NCBI GenBank assembly: GCA_945892755.1
Contig: CAMDDO010000001.1
Coordinates: 62,001-126,000 of the forward strand
Direction of reading: 5' to 3'
DNA from: Rhizobium sp. Q54
GTDB lineage: Bacteria; Pseudomonadota; Alphaproteobacteria; UBA828
DNA length: 64,000 nt
Below, piece after piece: positions 10,021-20,075 of the stretch; the stretch's first letter is position 1; every line of letters starts with the position of its first letter. The position numbers were made by a program, and so were the translations under genes. The notes beneath the pieces were generated by a model. The model had not been told where the DNA came from, did not search any database, and saw nothing but the letters and a program-made list of their open reading frames with translations.

Positions 10021-11334
10021 TTACTCCGCGGCTTGGCGCGCGCGGACCTTGCGGATTGGCTGCAGTGCTTTGTGGAAGTCGCCGTCCTTCATGATCATGA
10101 GAATGTTCGCCTGATCCAGGAAGAGATCGAGATCCTCGAGCGGGTTGCCATCGAGCATCACCAAATCCGCCAAATAGCCGGCCTTGACCTGGCCAAGCTC
10201 GTTCGGCTTGCCGAACGCCTCGGCGCCATAGGCGGTCGCAGCGCGCAAAATCTCATAGGGCTTGAAGCCGAGCATTTTTTGGAAGTGCCGAAAATCGCGC
10301 GTGTCGGTGCCGTGCGGCGTCCAGGGGAACCCATAATCGCCGAACGGTAGAATGCGAATACCGCGCTTGTGCATCTTCTTCATCGTCTCGGCGCCCTTGG
10401 CGAGCTCGTCGACGAAACCCCATTTCTCGGCGGTCGCCGGCGAAATGCCAAAGTCGCCCGCCTCATAGGCGGTCGCATAGGTGAAGCCGAGCGCCGGCAC
10501 GATCCAGTGCTTGTCCTTGTTCGCCTCCAAAAGATCGAGCGATTCCTCATCGGCGAGCGTTGCGTGATAGATGCGCTGGATGCCGTATTTGATCGCGCGC
10601 TTGATCGATTCCGGATTGCGCGCGTGGCAATTGAGGGTGCGCCCGCGCTGATGCGCGATGTGCGTGCCCACCGCGACTTCGTCTTCGTCCATCGCGGTCT
10701 GGTCGGCATCGCAAAAATTCGGGATCAAATGATCGCCCGAGATCATCAGCTTCACGACATCGACGCCCTCACGGCAATATTCGCGCACGATGCGCCTTAG
10801 TTCATGCGGCCCATCGAAATAGTGCGCGAGCTCGTTGTGATGCATGTGCAGCTGGCGCGAATCGCCGAGCCCGCCGGTCACGGTGATCTCGGGCGTCGCG
10901 GCCAAATAGCGCGGGCCCGGGATATAGCCGGCGTTGATTTCGTTCCTGACCGCGATATCGAGCCGCGGTTTGGCCGAGCCGGCACCGACTGCGGCCGTCA
11001 TGCCATGATCGAGGATGATCTTGGCCTGCCGCGCGGTGATCAGCGTATGCTCCTCGGGCGGGATGTGCCCCATATTCTGCGGGCCGGTATAGCTCATATG
11101 GCAATGCGCGTTGATCAGGCCCGGCATCAACGTGGCGCCACCGCCATCAACGACTTCAGCGCTGGCGCGCGGTAGTTTTTCGCCGCCGGTCGCGACCTTC
11201 TTGATGCGATTGCCCTGGATCAGCACCTCGCCCGCGCTCAGCGCCTTGGCGGTGCCATCAAAGATCCTGACATTGGTGAACAGAATTGGTCCGCGCTTCT
11301 CGGCAGAAAGCGCTGGTTGATCGGCGTGCATCAT
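10021..11334 (-). CDS. Metal-dependent amidohydrolase (imidazolonepropionase-like)
   Basis: MPGLINAHCHMSYTG (HxH), VVKLMISGDH, CHAR, YHATLADEES, FGDYG. Confidence 0.85.
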   Translation of the reverse strand: MMHADQPALSAEKRGPILFTNVRIFDGTAKALSAGEVLIQGNRIKKVATGGEKLPRASAEVVDGGGATLMPGLINAHCHMSYTGPQNMGHIPPEEHTLITARQAKIILDHGMTAAVGAGSAKPRLDIAVRNEINAGYIPGPRYLAATPEITVTGGLGDSRQLHMHHNELAHYFDGPHELRRIVREYCREGVDVVKLMISGDHLIPNFCDADQTAMDEDEVAVGTHIAHQRGRTLNCHARNPESIKRAIKYGIQRIYHATLADEESLDLLEANKDKHWIVPALGFTYATAYEAGDFGISPATAEKWGFVDELAKGAETMKKMHKRGIRILPFGDYGFPWTPHGTDTRDFRHFQKMLGFKPYEILRAATAYGAEAFGKPNELGQVKAGYLADLVMLDGNPLEDLDLFLDQANILMIMKDGDFHKALQPIRKVRARQAAE

Positions 11335-11367
11335 GGCATGGCCCTCGTGGTTGATCGTTGAGGTGGC

Positions 11368-12561
11368 TCAGAGCATCGGCGCATCGACCGGCAGACCCAA
11401 AAGGAACTTGGCATAGGGTGCGCCGTTCACGTCGAGATTCTGCGTGATGTGCGACGTGCCGGCATGGGCGTCGCGAAAATGGCGTGCGAACACGTTGGTC
11501 TCATAGAGCCCGCCCGCACCACCGGCGCGATGCAATATATCGACCGCGCGCAGGCAGAGTTCGCCGGCAAAGGCGCCATCGGCGCGGTATTTCAGCTTTT
11601 GCTCGAGGCTCGGCACGCCGCCGGCCTTGGCGATGGCTTGCGCGTCGCGGACATTGCCATAGACCAGCGCCTTGGCCGAGTTGATGGCGCCCGCCGCCTC
11701 GCCGACCTTGGCCTGTACGGTCGAAAAATCGGCCATCTTGCCGCCGCTGATGCGCGCCACGCGTTTCCGGGTTTCCGCGCTGAAATCTTGTAGTGCGCCT
11801 TGCGCGACACCGAGCACGGACGCGCCAACCCAGGAGGAAAACAACGCGAACATCGGCATGCGATAGAGCCACCCGGTATTGACCCGCGCGCCCGGCGAAT
11901 CACCCCCCTTGGTTTGCTCGACCAACAAGGACCGATGCTCGGGCACGAATTTGTCGGCCATTTCGACATCGTTCGAGCCCGTGCCCTTGAGGCCGGAGGA
12001 AAACCAAGTGTCGTGAATCACATAATCGGCTTTCGGCACGACGAACATGCGGAATTTCTCAGGCCCTTCCGCGCCCTCGACCAGCGCGGCCAGCACCAGC
12101 CATTCGGCATGATCGCAGCCCGAGACCAAAGGCCAGCGGCCAGTCAAACGATACCCGCCCTTGGCCGGCACCGCCTTGGCGGCGTTGAAGATGAGCGAGC
12201 CCGCGAGTAGCGTGTTGGCACTCTTGGTCCACAATTCCTGCTGCACCTCATCCGGCCAATAGCACGGCATGAAATTGCAGCTGATCAGATTGGTCAGCAC
12301 CCAGGAGGTCGACGCGCACGACCCGGCAACCGCCGAGATCACGTCATAGAGCGCGACATAATCAAGCTCGCTGCCGCCCCAGCGCTTGGGCAGCATGAGA
12401 TTGACGATGCCGGCCTCGACCAGTTCATCGATCGTCTCGCGCGGCACTTTGCGCAGGCCCTCGCATTCGGTCGCGCGCGCGCGGAGTTTGGGCAACAAGG
12501 CAGTGGTGCGCGCCATCATCTCGGCGTGCGTGCCGGTCGGTGCGGCTATACGTGCGACCAT
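11368..12561 (-). CDS. Acyl-CoA dehydrogenase-like flavoprotein (HsaA/flavin-dependent monooxygenase type)
   Basis: VPRETIDELVEAGIVNLMLPKRWGGSELDYVALYDVISAVAGSCASTSWVLTN, typical of the ACAD-type hydroxylase branch. Confidence 0.8.
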   Translation of the reverse strand: MVARIAAPTGTHAEMMARTTALLPKLRARATECEGLRKVPRETIDELVEAGIVNLMLPKRWGGSELDYVALYDVISAVAGSCASTSWVLTNLISCNFMPCYWPDEVQQELWTKSANTLLAGSLIFNAAKAVPAKGGYRLTGRWPLVSGCDHAEWLVLAALVEGAEGPEKFRMFVVPKADYVIHDTWFSSGLKGTGSNDVEMADKFVPEHRSLLVEQTKGGDSPGARVNTGWLYRMPMFALFSSWVGASVLGVAQGALQDFSAETRKRVARISGGKMADFSTVQAKVGEAAGAINSAKALVYGNVRDAQAIAKAGGVPSLEQKLKYRADGAFAGELCLRAVDILHRAGGAGGLYETNVFARHFRDAHAGTSHITQNLDVNGAPYAKFLLGLPVDAPML

Positions 12562-12622
12562 CGCTTGAGCCCCCTAGCCCCTTCACGCTAGCGCATCTGG
12601 GGCGCTGGCATGAAGCGCCGAA

Positions 12623-13903
12623 TCAACCGTGCTCGGCCAAGACCGTGCCGATCAAATAGAGCGAGCCGCAGATCAGCACGCGCCTTGGCCCCTTTTGTTC
12701 CAGCCGGCCGAGCGCCGCTTTTATATCTGGCGCGCACTCAGCCGCGATCCCGAGGGAAAGGGCCGTGCTGGCGACGGCCTCGGCGGGCAGGCTATTGGCC
12801 TCGCCCGGTATGGCGACCGCGACCAGGCGCCTGATATGAGGCGCGAGTGGCTTGAGGAAACCGTCGACCGTCTTGGTGTTGAGCATGCCGACAATGAGGT
12901 CGAGTGGTCGATCGGCGAACATCGTGTTTGCCGTGCGCGCCAAGGCCTCGCCCGCCGAGGCATTGTGCCCGCCATCGATCCAGAGCTCGATCTCCTTTGG
13001 CTGGGCATCGATCAAAGGCCCGCGCGTGAGACGCTGTAGGCGGCCGGGCCAGCGCGCCTGGGTCAAACCGTCGGCGATCGCCCTGTCCGACACCGCGAAG
13101 CGGGTCAGCGCCTTGGCGCAGGCGATCGCGGTTCCGGCATTGTCGATCTGGTGCGGACCTAAAAGCACGGGCAAAGGAAACTCGCGGTGGGCGCCGAGCG
13201 CATCGAACATCAATAGGTCGTTGTCTTGTTGCGCGTTCCATTCAATGCCGTGGCGCAAGAGCGGCACGCCAAGGGCCGCCGCGCGTGCCTCGATCACCCG
13301 TGCCGCTTCCGGATCTTGGGGTCCGATTACGGCGGTGACGCCCGGCTTTAGGATCCCCGCCTTCTCGCCCGCGATCGCCGCGATGCTATCGCCCAGATAG
13401 TGCATGTGATCCATCGAGACCGGCGTGATCGCGGTGAGCACAGGCTTTGCGATCACGTTGGTCGCATCGAGCCGGCCGCCGAGCCCAACTTCGAGGATCA
13501 GCGCCTCGGCCGGGCGGCGCGCGAAGGCAACAAAGGCCGCGGCCGTGGTGATTTCAAAAAAGGTGACCGGTGCGTTTTGGTTTGCCCGCTCGCATTCTTC
13601 GAGCACGGCAACCAGTTCACTCTCCTCAATTGGCACGCCATCGAAGCGGATGCGCTCGGCAAAACGCACCAAGTGCGGCGAGATATAGGACTGCACGCGC
13701 AGGCCCTCGGCGCGGAGCATCGCGTCGAGATAGGCGACCAGACTGCCCTTGCCGTTGGTGCCAGCGATATGGATGACCGGCGCGACACGACGTTCCGGAT
13801 TGCCGAGCGCTCCCAGCAATCGCTCGATACGGCCGAGCGAGAGGTCGATCGCCTTTGGGTGCAGCGCCTTCAGGCGTTCGAGGATCGGATCGCTGGCGGC
13901 CAC
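12623..13903 (-). CDS. folC: Bifunctional folylpolyglutamate/dihydrofolate synthase
   Basis: VIHIAGTNGKGSLVAYLDAML, SPHLVRFAERIRFDG, LEVGLGGRLDATN. Confidence 0.95.
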   Translation of the reverse strand: MAASDPILERLKALHPKAIDLSLGRIERLLGALGNPERRVAPVIHIAGTNGKGSLVAYLDAMLRAEGLRVQSYISPHLVRFAERIRFDGVPIEESELVAVLEECERANQNAPVTFFEITTAAAFVAFARRPAEALILEVGLGGRLDATNVIAKPVLTAITPVSMDHMHYLGDSIAAIAGEKAGILKPGVTAVIGPQDPEAARVIEARAAALGVPLLRHGIEWNAQQDNDLLMFDALGAHREFPLPVLLGPHQIDNAGTAIACAKALTRFAVSDRAIADGLTQARWPGRLQRLTRGPLIDAQPKEIELWIDGGHNASAGEALARTANTMFADRPLDLIVGMLNTKTVDGFLKPLAPHIRRLVAVAIPGEANSLPAEAVASTALSLGIAAECAPDIKAALGRLEQKGPRRVLICGSLYLIGTVLAEHG

Positions 13904-13909
13904 TTAGAG

Positions 13910-14824
13910 TCAGGCGCGGGGCTGGGCTGGGATGTCGAGCCCGGTGCGCGGATAAGCCACCACATCGGCACTGCGTGGCGCCGTCATCAAGAGATCGATC
14001 ACGCGCGTCAAGGTTTCGCGCAGCTTGTGCCGGTGCACCACCATGTCGAGCATGCCGTGGTCGAGCAAATATTCGGCTTTTTGGAACCCGGCCGGCAATT
14101 GCTGGCGAATGGTCTCCTCGATCACGCGCGCGCCGGCGAAGCCGATCATCGCGCCGGGTTCCGCGATCGCGATATCGCCGATCATGGCGAATGAGGCGGT
14201 GACGCCGCCCGTGGTCGGGTCGGTCAGCACAACGATGTAAGGCAGGCCGGCCTCGCGCAGTTCTTCGATCGCAACCGTGGTGCGCGCCATCTGCACCAGC
14301 GAGAGCACGCCCTCTTGCATGCGCGCGCCGCCCGACGCGGGGATGACGATGAGCGGCGCTTCCTGCAGCGTGGCGAGGCGCGCTGCCGCGACCAGCGCTT
14401 CGCCCACCGCCATGCCCATCGAACCGCCCATGAAGCTGAACTCAGACGCGGCGATCACCGTTTGATGGCCGCCCAATTTGCCGTGCGCGACGATGATCGC
14501 GTCCGCAAGCGTGCTCGCGCCCTGCGCCTCGCGCAGACGATCGGGATAGCGCTTGCGGTCGCGGAAGCGGAGCGGATCGACCGGCACCGCCGGCAGCTCG
14601 ATGGTTTGAAAGGCGCCGTCGTCGAACAACTGCGACAGCCGCGTCCGCGCATCGATCCGCATGTGGTGGCCGCAATGCGGGCAGACGCGCATCTGCGCTT
14701 CAAGTTCACGATGGAAGATCATTTGTTCGCAAGCCGGGCACTTTTCCCAGAGCTTTTCCGGAATGTCGTCTTTGCGAAACAGCGCGCGGACCTTGGGCCG
14801 CGCGAACCGTTCGAGCCAGCTCAT
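13910..14824 (-). CDS. accD: Acetyl-CoA carboxylase carboxyltransferase subunit beta
   Basis: CxxC zinc ribbon (CPACEQMIF...CPHCGHHM), [29 protein letters not shown]. Confidence 0.96.
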   Translation of the reverse strand: MSWLERFARPKVRALFRKDDIPEKLWEKCPACEQMIFHRELEAQMRVCPHCGHHMRIDARTRLSQLFDDGAFQTIELPAVPVDPLRFRDRKRYPDRLREAQGASTLADAIIVAHGKLGGHQTVIAASEFSFMGGSMGMAVGEALVAAARLATLQEAPLIVIPASGGARMQEGVLSLVQMARTTVAIEELREAGLPYIVVLTDPTTGGVTASFAMIGDIAIAEPGAMIGFAGARVIEETIRQQLPAGFQKAEYLLDHGMLDMVVHRHKLRETLTRVIDLLMTAPRSADVVAYPRTGLDIPAQPRA

Positions 14825-15675
14825 CCGACCTCCTTCTTGCGCGCGGCCTTGACGCCGTCGCTCAAGCGCCGCACCAGATCGAGCACTGCCTTGGCCGTGC
14901 CTGCGCTGGTCCGGCCCTCGCCATCGAGGCTCGAGGCCAATGCCGAGACCAGCGCTGAGCCGACCACCGCGGCATCGGCCACGCGCGCCACCTCGGCCGC
15001 GTCGTCAGGCGTCTTGATGCCGAAGCCGACAGCGAGCGGCAGGTTCGTATGCCTTCTCAGCCGCGCGATCGCATCGCGCGTCGAGACCGCGCCGGCGCCC
15101 GCCGCGCCGGTGATGCCCGTGATCGAAACGTAATAGACGAAGCCCGTGGTGTGCGCCAGAACCGCCGGCAGGCGCTTGTCATCGGTCGTCGGCGTCGCCA
15201 GCCGAATGAAGCGGAGCCCCGCCTCGATCGCCGGCAGGCAAAGCTCATCGTCTTCCTCCGGCGGCAGGTCGACGACGATCACGCCATCAAGCCCGGCGCC
15301 GAGCGCGTCCTTGAGGAAGCGTTGCACGCCATAGATGTAGATCGGGTTGTAATAGCCCATCAGCACGAGCGGCGTTTCCGAATCGGTCGCACGAAACCGG
15401 CGCACCAGATCGAGCGTTTTCTTCAGCGTGATGCCGGCCTTGAGCGCGCGCTGACCGGCCGCTTGGATCACCGGACCATCGGCCATCGGATCGGTGAACG
15501 GCGAGCCAATCTCGATCAGGTCGGCGCCCGCGGCGGGCAAGCCCTTCAGGATTTCGAACGAGGTCTCGATCTCGGGGTCGCCCATCATCGTGAAGGTGAT
15601 CAACCCTGCCCGACCCTCGCGCTTCAATTTGGCAAAGCGCCGCTCGATCCGGCCTTCCGTCCGATTTGCGCTCAC
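14821..15675 (-). CDS. trpA: Tryptophan synthase alpha chain
   Basis: [45 protein letters not shown] start at 15675 overlaps the trpB stop. Confidence 0.95.
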   Translation of the reverse strand: MSANRTEGRIERRFAKLKREGRAGLITFTMMGDPEIETSFEILKGLPAAGADLIEIGSPFTDPMADGPVIQAAGQRALKAGITLKKTLDLVRRFRATDSETPLVLMGYYNPIYIYGVQRFLKDALGAGLDGVIVVDLPPEEDDELCLPAIEAGLRFIRLATPTTDDKRLPAVLAHTTGFVYYVSITGITGAAGAGAVSTRDAIARLRRHTNLPLAVGFGIKTPDDAAEVARVADAAVVGSALVSALASSLDGEGRTSAGTAKAVLDLVRRLSDGVKAARKKEVG

Positions 15676-16886
15676 AGACCGACCCCGAGCGCGTCGGCGA
15701 CGGTGAAAATATCCTTGTCGCCGCGCCCGCACATGTTCATCACCATGAGGTGGCTCTTCGGCAGCGTCGGCGCGAGCTTGATCACATGGCCGAGCGCGTG
15801 CGCCGGCTCGAGCGCCGGGAGTATCCCTTCGAGCCGCGCGCACAGCTTGAAGGCCTCAAGCGCCTCGGTGTCGCTGATCGGCACATAGGTGACGCGCCCG
15901 CTATCCTTGAGCCAGGCGTGCTCGGGGCCAATGCCCGGATAATCGAGCCCTGCCGAGATCGAGTGCGCCTCCGTCACCTGGCCATCATCATCCTGAAGTA
16001 AATAGGTGCGGTTGCCATGCAGCACACCGGGCGAGCCGGCGGTCAACGAGGCGGCGTGCTGCCCGGTCTCGATGCCGTGTCCGGCCGCCTCGACGCCATA
16101 CATCTTGATTCCCGGATCGTCGAGAAAAGGATGGAACAAGCCAATCGCGTTAGAACCGCCGCCGACGCAGGCGACCAATGAGTCTGGCAGCCGGCGCTCC
16201 GCCTTCATGATCTGCTCGCGCGTCTCGCGCCCGATCACGGATTGAAAGTCACGCACCATGGCGGGATAAGGGTGCGGACCGGCGACCGTGCCAATCAAAT
16301 AATAGGTTGAGTCAACATTTGTCACCCAATCGCGCAGCGCCTCATTCATCGCATCTTTGAGTGTGCGTGAGCCCGATTTGACCGGCACGACTTCCGCGCC
16401 GAGCAATTTCATGCGGAACACGTTCGGCTTTTGGCGCTCGATATCGACCGCGCCCATATAGACGACGCAGGGCAGCCCCATCAGCGCGCACACCGTCGCG
16501 GTCGCGACGCCGTGCTGGCCGGCGCCCGTCTCGGCGATGATGCGCGTCTTGCCCATCCGCTTGGCCATCAGGATCTGGCCCATGCAGTTGTTGATCTTGT
16601 GCGCACCGGTATGGTTGAGCTCGTCGCGCTTGAAATAGATTTTGGCGCCGCCGAGGTGCCGCGTCAGCCGCTCGGCGAAATAGAGCGGGCTCGGCCGGCC
16701 GACATAGAATTCGAGCCAATAGTCGAGCTCGGCCTGAAACGCGAGATCCGTCCTTGCCTTGGCATAGGCCGTTTCGAGATCGAGGATCAGCGGCATCAAA
16801 GTCTCGGCGACAAAGCGCCCGCCATAGATGCCGAAATGGCCGCGCTCGTCCGGCCCCGCGCGATAGCTATTGATGGCCGTATTCAT
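15672..16886 (-). CDS. trpB: Tryptophan synthase beta chain
   Basis: [51 protein letters not shown]. Confidence 0.97.
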   Translation of the reverse strand: MNTAINSYRAGPDERGHFGIYGGRFVAETLMPLILDLETAYAKARTDLAFQAELDYWLEFYVGRPSPLYFAERLTRHLGGAKIYFKRDELNHTGAHKINNCMGQILMAKRMGKTRIIAETGAGQHGVATATVCALMGLPCVVYMGAVDIERQKPNVFRMKLLGAEVVPVKSGSRTLKDAMNEALRDWVTNVDSTYYLIGTVAGPHPYPAMVRDFQSVIGRETREQIMKAERRLPDSLVACVGGGSNAIGLFHPFLDDPGIKMYGVEAAGHGIETGQHAASLTAGSPGVLHGNRTYLLQDDDGQVTEAHSISAGLDYPGIGPEHAWLKDSGRVTYVPISDTEALEAFKLCARLEGILPALEPAHALGHVIKLAPTLPKSHLMVMNMCGRGDKDIFTVADALGVGL

Positions 16887-16900
16887 TTCGGTCTCTCGCT

Positions 16901-17554
16901 TCAGGCCGCGCCCGCGGCCTTGAGAAAGGCACGGATCGCGCCCGGATCCTTGTGGCCGGGTGCGTTCTCGACGCCCGATGATACGTCGACCGCGCCCGCT
17001 CCGGTAATTCGAATCGCCTCGCCGACGTTCTCGGCACTCAGCCCGCCCGAGAGAATCCAGCCCTCGCGCCCTTTCGCGGCGTGGCCCGAAAGCAACGTCC
17101 AGTCGAACGCGATGGCATTGCCGCCCGGCAGACCGAGGCCCTGACCGCTCGGAACCTTGGCATCGTATAGCAACCAATCGGCGGTCGCGGCGAAGCTCGC
17201 GGCGGCGGCGACATCTTCCGCGCGCGCGACCTTGATCGCCTTGATCACCCGCTTGCCGGTCAGCGCACGCACTGCCTCGATCCGGCCGACGTCTTCATTG
17301 CCGTGCAACTGAATCAGATCGAGCGGCACGCGCGCCAATGTGGCGAGCAGGTCGTCGTCGCGCGGATCGACAAACACGCCGACCCGCTCGACCCTGGCCG
17401 GCACCGCGCGAGCCAGTGTGCCGGCGGCATCATGCGAGAGGGAACGCGGCGAAGGCGGATAGAAGACCATGCCGACGAAGCGCGCGCCGCCTCCCAGCGC
17501 CGCATCAAGCGCGGGCCGATCGGTAATGCCGCAAATCTTGACCGAGACGCCCAC
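16901..17554 (-). CDS. trpF: Phosphoribosylanthranilate isomerase
   Basis: [43 protein letters not shown]. Confidence 0.95.
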   Translation of the reverse strand: MGVSVKICGITDRPALDAALGGGARFVGMVFYPPSPRSLSHDAAGTLARAVPARVERVGVFVDPRDDDLLATLARVPLDLIQLHGNEDVGRIEAVRALTGKRVIKAIKVARAEDVAAAASFAATADWLLYDAKVPSGQGLGLPGGNAIAFDWTLLSGHAAKGREGWILSGGLSAENVGEAIRITGAGAVDVSSGVENAPGHKDPGAIRAFLKAAGAA

Positions 17555-17565
17555 GAACGATTGTC

Positions 17566-18309
17566 CTAGGTATGGCTCGACACGGGGGCGGCGGCGCGGG
17601 CCGTGGCGGCGACCATCTCATCCACGATGCGCCGCGCCGCGGCCGCCGGGTCGAACGCCTGCGTAATCGGTCGCCCGACGACCAGATAGTCGGCACCGCC
17701 GCGCACTGCATCGCCCGGCGTCACGATGCGCTTTTGATCGTCGCTCGCCGACCAGACCGGGCGGATCGCCGGCACGACCAACAGAAAATCGTCGCCGAGC
17801 TCGGCACGCAGACGCGGTAGTTCATCGGCCGTGGTCCATACGCCATCGAGGCCGCAGGTTCGCGCGAGTGCGGCGAGCCTGAGCGTTTGCTCGCGCAATG
17901 AACTGGCGACACCGACGGCACCAAGTTCTGCCTCGTCCATCGTCGTGAGCACGGTCACCGCGAACAATTTCGGTCGCATGAAACCGCCCACCTGAGCAGC
18001 GGCGTGCGCCGCCGCGGCCGCCGCGCGCATCATCGGGGCGCCACCGCTGGCATGAACCGTGATCGCGAACGGCCGCGCCACCGCTGCGCGCCGTACCGTA
18101 TCCGAGACGACGCGCGGCAAGCCGTTCAACTTCATATCGGCGATGATCGGCAGGCCAAGCGCCTGGAACGGCTCGAGCCCGCGAAGGCCATTGAGGAAGA
18201 GATACTCGGTGCCGAGCTTGATGCCGCCGACCGCGCCCTTGAGCCGGCCAGCGAGCTCGACGGCATGCTCGGGGTCAACCCAGTCGAGCGAGCAGAACAG
18301 ACGGTTCAT
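17566..18309 (-). CDS. pyrF: Orotidine 5'-phosphate decarboxylase
   Basis: FCSLDWVDPEHAVELAGRL, IIADMKLNGLPRVVSDTVRRA, VVPAIRPVW, YLVVGRPIT. The active-site motif reads DMKLNGLP rather than the usual DxKxxDIP. Confidence 0.88.
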   Translation of the reverse strand: MNRLFCSLDWVDPEHAVELAGRLKGAVGGIKLGTEYLFLNGLRGLEPFQALGLPIIADMKLNGLPRVVSDTVRRAAVARPFAITVHASGGAPMMRAAAAAAHAAAQVGGFMRPKLFAVTVLTTMDEAELGAVGVASSLREQTLRLAALARTCGLDGVWTTADELPRLRAELGDDFLLVVPAIRPVWSASDDQKRIVTPGDAVRGGADYLVVGRPITQAFDPAAAARRIVDEMVAATARAAAPVSSHT

Positions 18310-18310
18310 C

Positions 18311-18670
18311 TTATGCCGCGTCCTTGGTCGGCCCGCCCGGCAGCGAGCGACCGCCGCGCGCGGCTGACGCGCCGGCCCCGCGCAACCGGTCGCGCTCTCC
18401 ACGAAGCTCGGCGATCTCGCGTTCAAGAGCCCGAACGCGATGCTGGCGCTCCCGCGCGATGCGGCGATGAGGCGTGCCGGCCAGCATCTTGGCAAGCGCG
18501 CCGGCGAGCAGGCCGACCGCGAGCGCGGCAAGCCCCAGCGCGAACAAGGGCACATCGAGCGTGAAAGGCAGCGGCGCGAACGAGATCGTAACGCCACCGC
18601 GGTTCGCGACCGAAAAGGCGACGAGCATGAGCGCGGCCACCGCCGCGACGATCCATCCGACAATGCGCAC
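18311..18670 (-). CDS. LapA-domain (DUF1049) inner membrane protein
   Basis: Two N-terminal TM segments (IVGWIVAAVAALMLVAFSVANRG; FALGLAALAVGLLAGAL) followed by coiled coil; sits between ihfB and pyrF. Confidence 0.75.
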   Translation of the reverse strand: MRIVGWIVAAVAALMLVAFSVANRGGVTISFAPLPFTLDVPLFALGLAALAVGLLAGALAKMLAGTPHRRIARERQHRVRALEREIAELRGERDRLRGAGASAARGGRSLPGGPTKDAA

Positions 18671-18712
18671 TACGACCTTGCTCCGCTAACTGGCGCCACC
18701 ATGACCGGGCGC

Positions 18713-19000
18713 TCAGCCGCCATTGACGCGGTCGCGCAGCTCCTTCCCGGTCTTGAAGAACGGCAGACGCTTTTGGCCGACCTGCACGGCCGCGCCGGTG
18801 CGTGGATTGCGCCCGACGCGGGCATCCCGCTCGCGGACCGAAAACGCGCCGAAGCCGCGCAGTTCGACCCGATCGCCGCGGGCGAGCGCCACCGTGATTT
18901 CCTCGAAAATCTTGTTCACGACCCGCTCATAGTCGCGGTGGTAGAGTCGTGGGTCCGGATACATTTCGGCAAGGCGTTGGATGAGTTCTGATTTGGTCAT
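18713..19000 (-). CDS. ihfB: Integration host factor subunit beta
   Basis: [43 protein letters not shown]. Confidence 0.95.
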   Translation of the reverse strand: MTKSELIQRLAEMYPDPRLYHRDYERVVNKIFEEITVALARGDRVELRGFGAFSVRERDARVGRNPRTGAAVQVGQKRLPFFKTGKELRDRVNGG

Positions 19001-19065
19001 CGGTCTGGCTGCCCCGCGGGCCCGCGCCCAGCGCGCCAATGCCCTGTTCTGGTTGAATTATTCGA

Positions 19066-19989
19066 TCACTTCCCAGGCTGAGCCTGCCAAAGCGAAACGA
19101 GACCGTCAAGCCTGAGCCGTGCCGGCACGATCGCCTCGCCGAGCCGCGAGCCAAGAGAATCCAACCAATCCTCCTCGATTCCCTCGCGCCTGAGCTCACG
19201 CAAAGGCAGCTCGGCGGACACCGCCGCGCCGGTTTCGAGCCATTTGCGGGCTTCGGGCTCACCCCCGATCGCATCGATCAGGCCGGCTGCCTCGGCCTGG
19301 CGGCCGGTGAAGATGCGGCCGTCCGCGAGCGTGAGCACGGCCTCGCGCGGCAGCCTGCGCCGCTCGGCCACCAAATCGACGAACATGCCATAGGTGTCGT
19401 CGATCACCGCCTTGGTTGCCACGCGCGCCTCGTCGGTCAGCGGCTCGAACGGCGAGGGCTGCGCCTTCAGGGGCGTGCTCTTGATCGCCTCGGCATTGAT
19501 ACCGAGATCGGCGAGCAGCTCGGTCAGCTCGGCGGTCTGCAAGATCACCCCGATCGAACCGGTAATGCTCGAGATGCGCGCAAGCAGGTGGTCGGCGGCG
19601 AGCGCCACCATATAGGCGGCCGAGGTAGCGGTGGTGCCCATGACCGCGACCACCGGCTTCTTTTCGGCGACGCGGCGCAATGCGAGATAGGTCGATTCTC
19701 CACCGGTCGCGGTGCCACCCGGACTATCGATCCTGACGATTACCGCCTTCACGGACGAATCATCGGCGATTTCGTCGAGCGCGGTCTCAAGCTTGGGGTC
19801 GTCGAGCACGATGCCATCGAGCCAGAGCCGAACCACGTGGTCGCGCGGCACGCCGTCGAAACCGAAGCGGCCCACCGCGACAATCGCGAGCGCGACGAGG
19901 GCCACGATTCCAAGCGTGCGCCAAATGATGACGCCGCGCTTGAGGCGGCGCCGCTCAATCAGACGATCGGGATCGAAGGCCATGATCAC
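19066..19989 (-). CDS. sppA: Signal peptide peptidase SppA (short form)
   Basis: N-terminal TM, VIVRIDSPGGTATGGESTYLALR, TATSAAYMVALAAD, ITGSIGVILQ. Confidence 0.92.
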   Translation of the reverse strand: MIMAFDPDRLIERRRLKRGVIIWRTLGIVALVALAIVAVGRFGFDGVPRDHVVRLWLDGIVLDDPKLETALDEIADDSSVKAVIVRIDSPGGTATGGESTYLALRRVAEKKPVVAVMGTTATSAAYMVALAADHLLARISSITGSIGVILQTAELTELLADLGINAEAIKSTPLKAQPSPFEPLTDEARVATKAVIDDTYGMFVDLVAERRRLPREAVLTLADGRIFTGRQAEAAGLIDAIGGEPEARKWLETGAAVSAELPLRELRREGIEEDWLDSLGSRLGEAIVPARLRLDGLVSLWQAQPGK

Positions 19990-20075
19990 CGCCCCTGCGG
20001 CCGGACACGGGACCGACCGCCTAGATCGCGCGCGGCCCGCCCGGCTTTACGCGGCCGGGCAGGCGCCGGCCGTGT

